Of a stretch of DNA of 5,330 bases, positions 1-5,287 are shown piece after piece. Below the pieces are notes generated by a model. That model was not told where the DNA came from. It was given only the letters and a program-made list of their open reading frames with translations, and searched no databases. A program made the position numbers and the translations under genes. The DNA is from Candidatus Eiseniibacteriota bacterium (lineage in GTDB: Bacteria; Eisenbacteria; RBG-16-71-46; CAIMUX01; WJJG01), in assembly GCA_016867695.1 (NCBI GenBank), contig VGIY01000193.1:1-5330 (forward strand). Direction: 5' to 3'. How positions within the stretch are numbered: position 1 is the stretch's first letter; each line of letters starts with the position of its first letter.

Positions 1-132
1 CGGCGGCCGCGGGGCACCGTCGAGTGGCGGATGCTCTCGCGGCGGGGCCAGGAGATCGTCAGCGGGGTGTACCTCTACGCGGTCACCTGCGAGAACGAGA
101 CGACGATGGGTCGCTTCACGATCATCCGCTAG
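1..132 (+). CDS. C-terminal end of a secreted protein with a T9SS/FlgD-like sorting-type tail (5' partial)
   Basis: The reading frame is open from base 1 to a TAG at 130-132, giving the last 43 residues; the rest lies upstream of the window. The visible tail contains VEW, then RRGQEIVSGVYLYAV, then a short acidic/polar turn (CENET), and ends GRFTIIR. A Trp strand, a G-Q-E-(I/V)-x-SGVY(L/I)Y strand and a final G-(R/K)-F-x-(I/V)-IR strand are what I know from C-terminal Ig-like domains of the FlgD-Ig or type IX secretion sorting kind, which sit at the end of large exported proteins in FCB-group bacteria. The next gene, 44 bases downstream, is a PorV/PorQ-family protein, and in Bacteroidetes PorV receives such cargo at the outer membrane, so the context fits an exported protein. 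Its enzymatic or structural role cannot be seen because only the tail is present. It could also be a plain structural Ig-like domain with no sorting function. Confidence 0.72.
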   Translation, partial: RRPRGTVEWRMLSRRGQEIVSGVYLYAVTCENETTMGRFTIIR

Positions 133-162
133 GGGGCGGCGGGCGCCTGGCGGGGGTGGAGC

Positions 163-170
163 AAGGAGGT
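163..170 (+). promoter_or_regulatory. Shine-Dalgarno site that fixes the GTG start of the PorV-like gene
   Basis: AAGGAGGT is an almost complete anti-16S match and lies six bases before GTG at 177-179. It selects this GTG over upstream in-frame starts (the frame is open from base 24), which would overlap the preceding gene and lack a signal peptide. Confidence 0.85.
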
Positions 171-176
171 AGCAAG

Positions 177-1115
177 GTGAAGCGGGGATTCGTCATCGCG
201 GTCGCTCTCCTCGTCGTGCCGGCGGCGGCCTTCGGCGCGCAGGAGTTCGAGAAGGTGGGCACGGTGGGGGCCCAGTTCCTCAAGATCGGCATCGGCGCGC
301 GCGCCGTCGGGATGGGCTCGGCCTTCGTCTCCGTCGCCGACGACGCCTCGTCCGTCTACTGGAACCCGGCCGGCGTGGCCCGCATCACGCGCAGCGTGAT
401 CAACATCAACCACTGCGACTGGGTCCACGACACGGCCTTCTCGCAGGCCGCCTACGTCTTCGACCCGCGCTACCTGCCCGGGATGCTCGCCCTGCACGTG
501 CGCAGCCTGTACATGCCCGAGCAGCTCGTGCGGACGATCTACAAGCCCGACGGGACCCCGGGTTACACCTTCGACAACGGGGACGTCGCCGCCGGGCTGA
601 CCTTCGCCCGCTCGCTGACGGACAAGTTCTCGGCCGGGATCACCGCCAACTACCTGCACTCCTCGCTGGCCGACGTCACCAGCAGCGCCTACAGCTTCGA
701 CTTCGGCACGCTCTACGACACCGGCTTCCAGTCGCTGCGTATCGGCATGGCGATCCAGAACATCGGTAACGAGATGCGCTTCCTCGAGCGCAGCTCGAAG
801 CTGCCGACGCTCTTCCGCGTGGGCATGTCCATGCGCGTCTACGAGAGCGGACAGCTGCGCGTTCTCACCGCCGCCGACTTCTCCCACCCACCGGACAACA
901 GCGAGCGGGCCAATGTCGGCGCCGAGGTGGGCTACAAGGACTTCCTCTACTTCCGCGGCGGCTCGGGCTTCGGCTACGACGCCGAGGGCCTGAGCCTCGG
1001 CCTCGGCTTCAAGGTGCCGACCAGCCTCAACTCGGAGGCGACGATCGATTACGCCTACTCCGACATGAGCTACCTCGGCGCGATCCATCGCCTCTCGATC
1101 GACTTCCGCTTCTAG
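177..1115 (+). CDS. PorV/PorQ family outer-membrane beta-barrel protein
   Basis: The gene encodes 312 residues from a GTG start behind a strong Shine-Dalgarno site. Residues 1-21 form a classic signal peptide: Lys-Arg, a hydrophobic core (FVIAVALLVV), then AAAFGA before QEF. The mature N-terminus carries the family hallmark at about 31-67: GAQFLKIGIGARAVGMGSAF, then VSVADDASSVYWNPAGV. The rest alternates aromatic and polar residues as in beta strands and ends in ...LSIDFRF, with the terminal Phe typical of outer-membrane barrels. PorV-type proteins are FadL-like barrels; in Bacteroidetes PorV is the shuttle that takes type IX cargo from the translocon to the attachment machinery, while many FCB lineages carry paralogues of unknown role. 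The preceding gene ends in a sorting-like domain, so this copy may serve that cargo (inference). The next gene starts only 8 bases after the stop, which implies co-transcription. Length is close to the usual 300-400 residues. Family assignment is firm; a true T9SS role is not shown. Confidence 0.9.
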   Translation: MKRGFVIAVALLVVPAAAFGAQEFEKVGTVGAQFLKIGIGARAVGMGSAFVSVADDASSVYWNPAGVARITRSVININHCDWVHDTAFSQAAYVFDPRYLPGMLALHVRSLYMPEQLVRTIYKPDGTPGYTFDNGDVAAGLTFARSLTDKFSAGITANYLHSSLADVTSSAYSFDFGTLYDTGFQSLRIGMAIQNIGNEMRFLERSSKLPTLFRVGMSMRVYESGQLRVLTAADFSHPPDNSERANVGAEVGYKDFLYFRGGSGFGYDAEGLSLGLGFKVPTSLNSEATIDYAYSDMSYLGAIHRLSIDFRF

Positions 1116-1123
1116 GGGCCGCC

Positions 1124-2695
1124 TTGAAGGCGCCGGCGAAGAGGAGGGCCCGGGCGATCGCCCCGGGCCTCCTTGTCTGCGCGAAGCGCGCCCTCGCTCG
1201 CCCGGCCCTCTGCGCCTGCCTGGTCCTGGCAGCCTTGCCGCTCGCGGCGCAGGGTCCCGGCGCGCTGCCGGTCGAGGCCGCCGGCGAGATCCCCTTCGTC
1301 CTGGACGCGGCGGCGCTGCTCGACGAGGCGGGGCGCGCCCAGGTCTACTTCACGCTCGCGGTCCCCGGAGAGGCGCTCCACTGCGCGCCGGGGCCGCCCG
1401 GCGAGGTGGACCGCTACGAGGTCGAGCTGCAGCTCGACAACCTGGACGGATCGGGCGGCCTGGCCCTCGGGCGCTCGCAGCGGATTACCGTCCCCTGCGA
1501 CCGCGAGCGCCTGGAGGCGGAGGAGCCCGGTCGCGCCGCGCACCGCTTGCTCTTCCTGAACGCTCCCTGGGAGGGCCAGGGAGAGGGTTTCGAGCTGCGC
1601 CTCCTCGACCTGGAGTCGACCCGCGCCGGGCTCCTCTATCATATCCAGGGGAGCCACAAGCGGGGCCTTGCCCGGGGGCGCGTGCCGCGGGCCGAGATCG
1701 TGGAGGGCCGGGGCCTGAGCGGTACGATCCATCTCTGGGATGCGCAGGAGGAGGCTTTCGCGGAGGGCTGGTGGGGCGACTTCCTGCTCGGCCGGGCTGC
1801 GGAGGCGCGCCCGGCCGTCGATCCCAACCCGGGGCGCGTCTACGGGCTGCGGCGCCGCACGGCGCGCGCCTATGTGGAGGCCTACGGCCTGGAGGGCGAG
1901 GAGGTGCGGCTGCGCGCGCTGCTGCGTTCCTGGCCCGACGGAGCGGTCATGGCCGAGCGCCGGGCCGATGGGGTCCTGCCCTGGGAGCGTACGGCGATCG
2001 TCCACCGGCTGGATGTCGACGAGTTGGAGAGCGGCGCCTACGAGCTCGAGCTGCGCGTCGAGTCGCGCCGCGGCGGGGGGGGAGCCTGGCGGAGCGCCGC
2101 CCGGCTGCAGGTGCTCTGGCGCGAGGCCTCCTGGGACCGGACCGGGGCCGAGCTGCTGAGCGAGGCGCGCCTCCTCCTGGATGAGGGGGATCTGGAGCGC
2201 TTCGCGGCGCTCGAGCCGGGACCGCGCGAGGCCTTCCTGGACAGCCTCTGGGGCGACATCGACGGGCTGATCGGGGGGCCGCTGCAGACGGGGCCGGCGC
2301 GGGCGCTCTTCGAGGAGCGGCTGCGGGCGGCCGACGCCCGCTTCCCGCGGCTGCGATCGGGGGGGCTGAGCGACCGGAGCCGGGTCCTGATCCGCTACGG
2401 CGAGCCCGACGAGTTCCACAAGGAGCTGGCCCCGACGGACGAGACGCTGCTCGGCAGCTTCCTGGGGCGGGAGATCGGCGACGCCGAGCGATCGGAGACG
2501 GGAGGGGCGCGGCGGCGCACGCGGCACGATGACTCGGCCTACGAGGTCTGGTACTACATGAACCGTGGTTCGCCGCTCGTGCCCGACCGCGGCGGGCGCC
2601 GCGGCCCGCAGACGCTCAAGTTCATCTTCGCCGATCGGATGCGAACCGGCGAGTATCGGCTGATCTACACGAACACGCTCGAGGGGCGGGACTAG
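1124..2695 (+). CDS. GWxTD-domain-like exported protein
   Basis: This frame gives 523 residues. The family is recognised from its C-terminal third: W376 in a SLWGDID stretch, an acidic/aromatic helix, then GGLSDRSRVLIRYGEPDE (413-430), YEVWYYM (473-479) and LKFIFADR followed by GEYRLIYTN near the end. In GWxTD proteins the equivalent block reads roughly GWxTDRGRIYIxYGxPDE, then ExW.Y and F.F.D, so the eponymous motif has decayed here to GGLSD. The N-terminal two thirds looks beta-rich, with residues such as QVYFTLAVPGE and YELELRVES, as in other members. GWxTD proteins occur in FCB-type bacteria, often near PorV-like and Omp genes, but I know of no biochemical function. The start is uncertain: TTG at 1124, 8 bases after the previous stop with a weak AGGGG overlapping that stop, gives a 27-residue basic leader before the hydrophobic core (ALCACLVLAALPLAAQG, cleavage near LAA/Q43). 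A strong hairpin lies inside this leader. No better in-frame ATG or GTG is present. Confidence 0.8.
   Translation: MKAPAKRRARAIAPGLLVCAKRALARPALCACLVLAALPLAAQGPGALPVEAAGEIPFVLDAAALLDEAGRAQVYFTLAVPGEALHCAPGPPGEVDRYEVELQLDNLDGSGGLALGRSQRITVPCDRERLEAEEPGRAAHRLLFLNAPWEGQGEGFELRLLDLESTRAGLLYHIQGSHKRGLARGRVPRAEIVEGRGLSGTIHLWDAQEEAFAEGWWGDFLLGRAAEARPAVDPNPGRVYGLRRRTARAYVEAYGLEGEEVRLRALLRSWPDGAVMAERRADGVLPWERTAIVHRLDVDELESGAYELELRVESRRGGGGAWRSAARLQVLWREASWDRTGAELLSEARLLLDEGDLERFAALEPGPREAFLDSLWGDIDGLIGGPLQTGPARALFEERLRAADARFPRLRSGGLSDRSRVLIRYGEPDEFHKELAPTDETLLGSFLGREIGDAERSETGGARRRTRHDDSAYEVWYYMNRGSPLVPDRGGRRGPQTLKFIFADRMRTGEYRLIYTNTLEGRD
1140..1174 (+). terminator. Strong GC hairpin, terminator- or attenuator-like, at the head of the GWxTD gene
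   Basis: The left arm (1140-1156) and right arm (1159-1174) are near-perfect inverted repeats around a GATC centre: GAGGAGG, CCCGGG and GGGCG pair with CGCCC, CGGGCC and CTCCTT. Only a single bulged base is needed on each side (G1146 and C1164). The 3' side reads CCTCCTTGTCT, a weakly T-containing tract. It has the shape of an intrinsic terminator in a GC-rich genome, but it falls about 6-17 codons into the annotated gene. It may partly terminate transcription after the PorV-like gene, attenuate the downstream genes, or show that the true start of the next gene lies further on. A purely coding origin (Arg/Ala/Gly/Pro codons) is possible. Confidence 0.4.
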
Positions 2696-2707
2696 GAGGA
2701 AGCAGGG

Positions 2708-3898
2708 ATGCAGGCGCGAGCGCTCGGGTCCGTCGCGGTGAAGGGCCGCCGCGTGCTGGTGCGGGTCGACTTCAACGTGCCCCTGGAGGGGGGGCGCGTG
2801 GCGGACGACACGCGCATCCGCGCGGCGCTGCCGACGATCGAGCGGCTCCGCGCGGAGGGGGCCGTCGTGATCCTGATGTCGCACCTCGGCCGGCCCAAGG
2901 GGGAGCGGCGCGCGGAGTGGAGCCTCGCGCCGGTGGCCGAGTGGCTGGGCGGGCTGCTCGGCCGCCCGGTCCCGCTGGCCCCCGACTGCGTGGGGCCGGT
3001 GGTGGAGTCGCTGGCCGCGGCGCTTGGGCCGGGGGATCTGCTGCTCCTCGAGAACCTCCGCTTCCACAAGGGCGAGACCGAGAATGACCCGAGCTTCGCC
3101 GCCGCGCTGGCCGCGCTCGGGGAGGTCTACGTGAACGACGCCTTCGGCACGGCGCACCGGGCCCACGCCTCGACCGCCGGGGTGCCGGGGCTGATGAAGG
3201 AGAAGGCCGCCGGCCTGCTCATGGAGCGCGAGCTCGAGTTCCTGGGCGGGCTCCTGGGAACGCCCGCGCGCCCCTTCCTGGCGCTTCTCGGCGGGGCCAA
3301 GGTGTCGGGCAAGATCGAGGTCATCGAGAGCCTCCTGCCGCGCGTCGACGGGCTGTTGATCGGCGGGGCGATGATGTTCACCTTCTGGAGGGCGCAGGGC
3401 CTGCGGACGGGCCGCTCGCTCGTCGAAGAGGAGCACGTCGAGACGGCGCGGCGGATCCTCGGCCGCGCCGCCGAGCTGGGCAAGACGCTGCTGCTCCCGG
3501 TCGATTGCGTTGCCGCCGGCGACCCCGCGGCGGGCGCGCCGGGCCGGGTGGCGGACGGGGAGACGCTGGAATCGGGCGAGGCGGGCGTGGACATCGGGCC
3601 GCGGACGCGCGAGCTCTTCCGCGAGCGCCTGGCGGGCGGGCAAACGCTCTTCTGGAACGGCCCGATGGGGATCTTCGAGCAGCCCGCCTACGCCGCCGGG
3701 ACGCTGGCCATGGCCGAGGCGCTGGCCGAGGCGGGGGCGAGCGGGGCGACGACCGTCGTCGGGGGCGGAGACTCGGTCGCCGCGGTGCAGCGCATGGGCC
3801 TCGCCGACCGGATGAGCCACGTCTCGACGGGAGGCGGGGCGGCGCTCGAGTTCCTGGAGGGCCGGGTGCTGCCCGGGGTCGCCGCGCTGGCGCCGTAG
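2708..3898 (+). CDS. pgk: Phosphoglycerate kinase
   Basis: The 396-residue product catalyses reversible phosphate transfer between 1,3-bisphosphoglycerate and ADP, giving 3-phosphoglycerate and ATP, in the cytosolic lower glycolytic/gluconeogenic pathway. All family signatures are present: RVDFNVP (19-25, substrate Asp21 and Asn23), DDTRIR with the catalytic Arg36, SHLGRPKG (58-65), ENLRFHKGE (115-123), NDAFGTAHRAHAS (143-155), GGAKVSGKI (195-203, nucleotide-side lysines), WNGPMGIFE (from W316), GGGDS (352-356) and STGGGAALEFLEG (from S373). Length is the normal bacterial monomeric size. The ATG is preceded by AGGAGGA that overlaps the previous stop codon, with 7 bases of spacing, so the gene is translationally close to the GWxTD gene and 12 bases from it. 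The triosephosphate isomerase gene follows after 11 bases. I see no separate promoter, so it is probably transcribed from upstream. No key residue is missing. Confidence 0.98.
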   Translation: MQARALGSVAVKGRRVLVRVDFNVPLEGGRVADDTRIRAALPTIERLRAEGAVVILMSHLGRPKGERRAEWSLAPVAEWLGGLLGRPVPLAPDCVGPVVESLAAALGPGDLLLLENLRFHKGETENDPSFAAALAALGEVYVNDAFGTAHRAHASTAGVPGLMKEKAAGLLMERELEFLGGLLGTPARPFLALLGGAKVSGKIEVIESLLPRVDGLLIGGAMMFTFWRAQGLRTGRSLVEEEHVETARRILGRAAELGKTLLLPVDCVAAGDPAAGAPGRVADGETLESGEAGVDIGPRTRELFRERLAGGQTLFWNGPMGIFEQPAYAAGTLAMAEALAEAGASGATTVVGGGDSVAAVQRMGLADRMSHVSTGGGAALEFLEGRVLPGVAALAP

Positions 3899-3909
3899 GA
3901 GGAGAGACA

Positions 3910-4677
3910 ATGCGGCCTCTGCTCATCGCCGGGAACTGGAAGATGCACTTCGGGCGCGCGGAGGGCCTCGCCCTCGTCGATGCGCTGCTGGCCGAAGCGG
4001 CGAGCGTTCCCGCCGAGAGGGAGCTGCTCGTCCTGCCGCCTTTCACGCTGCTGGCGCCGCTGGCGGAGCGCCTGCGGGGGACCCGGCTGCGTCTCGGCGC
4101 GCAGGACCTGCACTGGGAAGCGAAGGGGGCCTACACGGGCGGCGTCTCCGGGCCCATGCTCCGGGACGCGGGCTGCGACTATGTCCTCGTCGGCCACTCG
4201 GAGCGCCGGTTGCACTTCGGCGACCGGGGCGAGGCGCTGGCGCGCAAGCTCCGCGCGGCGCTCAACTCGGGCCTCAGGCCGATCTACTGCCTGGGCGAGT
4301 CGCTGGCCGAGCGCGAGGAGGGGCGGACCGGGCAGGTCCTGGCGGGGCAGTTCGACGAGGGGCTGGCGGGGCTGGAGGCCGCGGCGATGCGCGGTGTGAC
4401 GCTCGCCTACGAGCCGGTCTGGGCAATCGGCACCGGGCGCACGGCGACACCGGAGACGGCCCAGCAGGCCCACGCCGGGCTGCGGGCGCGCCTGGCGGCT
4501 GCCTTCGGCGAGACGATCGCCCGGGAGACGAGGATCCTCTACGGCGGCAGCGTCAAGGCCGAGAACGCGGCAGCGCTGCTGCAGGGTCCCGACCTGGACG
4601 GGGCGCTAGTCGGCGGAGCCAGCCTGAGCGCCGAGGCCTTCCTCGGGATCGCCCGGGCGCCGCGAGGGGCCGCTTGA
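3910..4677 (+). CDS. tpiA: Triosephosphate isomerase
   Basis: The 255-residue TIM-barrel enzyme interconverts dihydroxyacetone phosphate and glyceraldehyde 3-phosphate in glycolysis and gluconeogenesis. The catalytic set is complete: GNWKMH with Lys11, VGHSERR with electrophile His96, and AYEPVWAIGTG with base Glu168, which opens the phosphate-gripping loop 6 (about 169-180). YGGSVK (211-216) and the LVGGASL phosphate-binding loop (about 233-239) are also present. The loop-3 dimer segment reads GAYTGGVSG, where most bacterial enzymes have a Glu after TG; here it is Gly78. ATG 3910 is chosen because it begins immediately before the conserved first strand (RPLLIAGNWKM) and follows AGGAGGAG (3897-3904, overlapping the pgk stop) by 5 bases; the frame is open further upstream only within pgk. 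pgk and tpiA form a two-gene glycolytic unit. The stop codon TGA is part of a candidate -35 box for secG. Confidence 0.98.
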   Translation: MRPLLIAGNWKMHFGRAEGLALVDALLAEAASVPAERELLVLPPFTLLAPLAERLRGTRLRLGAQDLHWEAKGAYTGGVSGPMLRDAGCDYVLVGHSERRLHFGDRGEALARKLRAALNSGLRPIYCLGESLAEREEGRTGQVLAGQFDEGLAGLEAAAMRGVTLAYEPVWAIGTGRTATPETAQQAHAGLRARLAAAFGETIARETRILYGGSVKAENAAALLQGPDLDGALVGGASLSAEAFLGIARAPRGAA

Positions 4678-4703
4678 CAGCGGGAGCGGACGGCTGCTAG
4701 CCT
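4674..4703 (+). promoter_or_regulatory. Sigma-70-type promoter for secG (and possibly tRNA-Leu)
   Basis: TTGACA at 4674-4679 is a perfect -35 consensus; it overlaps the tpiA stop (TGA 4675-4677). Eighteen bases later is TAGCCT at 4698-4703, preceded by TG one base upstream (TGCTAGCCT), an extended -10 form. Transcription would begin near 4709-4711, leaving a leader of about 26 bases before the secG ATG. This is the only place in the window with such a pair, and it coincides with the largest gap between protein genes (58 bases), which supports a real promoter. Sequence match only; no expression evidence. Confidence 0.6.
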
Positions 4704-4735
4704 CTCATGTTTCCGTCCAGCGGAGGAGTGGAAAG

Positions 4736-5179
4736 ATGCTGTTCACGATTTTGCTCGTCCTGCACATCCTGGTGGCCGTCGTGCTGGTCCTGTCGATCCT
4801 GCTCCAATCGGGCGGGCAGGGGGGCGGACTGTCGGCCGCGTTCGGCGGCGGAGGGGGCAACCAGAGCCTCTTCGGCGGCCGCGGCGCGGCGACCTTTCTC
4901 AGCAAGGCGACGACCTACTTCGGGGCGTCGTTCCTCGCCTTGAGCTTCCTGCTGGCCATGGTGCAGACGCACCGCGGCGCCGCCGCGGTGGAGCGCCAGC
5001 GCAACATCATCCAGGAGCAGATGGCGCCGAGCGCGGCGCCGGCGGGCGCGCCCGCCCCGCTGCCGGTTCCCGGCCAGGGATCGGGCGGCGCGGAGCCGGT
5101 GACCCTGCCCGCGGGAGAGTCGGGCGGCGCGGAGCCGGTGACCCTGCCCGCGGGGGAGTCGGGCGGCGTCACGGAGTAG
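4736..5179 (+). CDS. secG: Preprotein translocase subunit SecG with extended C-terminal tail
   Basis: The 147-residue product is the small, non-essential subunit of the inner-membrane SecYEG channel, which aids SecA-driven export. Two membrane segments are visible, at about 2-23 and 61-76. They flank the SecG signature: LLQSGGQGGGLSAAFGG, a glycine run, then SLFGGRGAATFLSKAT (44-59). These features fix the family. The ATG has AGGAG at 4724-4728, seven bases upstream. The residues after about 77 are unusual: a tail of about 70 residues with a charged stretch (RQRNIIQEQM), an Ala/Pro-rich linker, then two 13-residue repeats (116-128 and 129-141) and a partial third. SecG is commonly 70-110 residues, so this tail is long, although low-complexity Ala/Pro/Gly tails are known in SecG. 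By the E. coli topology the tail would be periplasmic. Position after tpiA and before a leucine tRNA is a widespread arrangement. Confidence 0.95.
   Translation: MLFTILLVLHILVAVVLVLSILLQSGGQGGGLSAAFGGGGGNQSLFGGRGAATFLSKATTYFGASFLALSFLLAMVQTHRGAAAVERQRNIIQEQMAPSAAPAGAPAPLPVPGQGSGGAEPVTLPAGESGGAEPVTLPAGESGGVTE
5081..5168 (+). repeat. Tandem 39-bp repeat inside secG (2 full copies plus 10 bases)
   Basis: Unit 1 is 5081-5119, unit 2 is 5120-5158, and the first 10 bases of a third copy run to 5168. The two full units differ at one base (A5116 versus G5155), a silent Gly codon change, and both encode SGGAEPVTLPAGE. The near-identity at DNA level points to a recent duplication, and the unit length (13 codons) keeps the frame, so copy number could vary without breaking secG. 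Confidence 0.95.
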
Positions 5180-5199
5180 CGCCGAGCGGGCGGCGTGGG

Positions 5200-5222
5200 C
5201 CGCGGCACGCGGCGTGCCGCGG
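5200..5222 (+). terminator. Perfect 10-bp inverted repeat after secG, candidate terminator or processing hairpin
   Basis: CCGCGGCACG (5200-5209) and CGTGCCGCGG (5213-5222) are exact reverse complements with a 3-base CGG loop, 20 bases past the secG stop. There is no T-tract behind it, so it is not a textbook intrinsic terminator; in GC-rich genomes such hairpins can still stabilise mRNA ends or assist termination. It lies between secG and the tRNA and could separate their transcripts or help free the tRNA from a common one. Confidence 0.45.
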
Positions 5223-5260
5223 GGCGCGCGGCAGCGCGGCCGTGCGGCCAGGGGGTTCGC

Positions 5261-5277
5261 GGCGCCGACGGGGCGCC
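5261..5277 (+). repeat. Small inverted repeat just upstream of tRNA-Leu
   Basis: GGCGCC (5261-5266) and GGCGCC (5272-5277) are self-complementary arms with a 5-base spacer, ending 10 bases before the tRNA 5' end. It could form a short hairpin in a tRNA precursor leader or be chance in GC-rich DNA. No convincing -35/-10 pair for the tRNA is visible in the spacer (5180-5287). Confidence 0.3.
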
Positions 5278-5287
5278 AGTGGGCGTT

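Noticed and set aside
24..176. N-terminal extension of the PorV-like gene to an earlier start
   Set aside because: It would overlap the tail of the upstream gene in another frame, and would bury the signal peptide; the GTG at 177 has a near-perfect ribosome site.
129..1088. Minus-strand open frame of 319 codons opposite the PorV-like gene
   Set aside because: It is the mirror of a well-supported + strand gene with family hallmarks and a ribosome site; its product is compositionally biased (Val/Glu/Arg/Gly) and unrecognisable.
3505..3909. PGK-TIM fusion as known from Thermotoga maritima
   Set aside because: pgk ends at a TAG and tpiA has its own ATG and strong ribosome site. The tpiA frame is open upstream through the end of pgk and lies at -1 relative to pgk, but I see no slippery heptamer near the junction, so separate translation is the simple reading.
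1112..3910. Very long minus-strand open frame (932 codons) opposite the GWxTD and pgk genes
   Set aside because: Long stop-free antisense frames are expected in DNA this rich in G+C. The translation is Arg/Gln/Pro/His-rich low complexity with no recognisable domain, and pgk on the other strand is unambiguous.
5180..5287. Small gene, riboswitch or attachment site next to the tRNA
   Set aside because: Only GC hairpins are visible; there is no start with a ribosome site, no aptamer-like conserved pattern and no repeat of tRNA sequence that would mark an integration site within the window.
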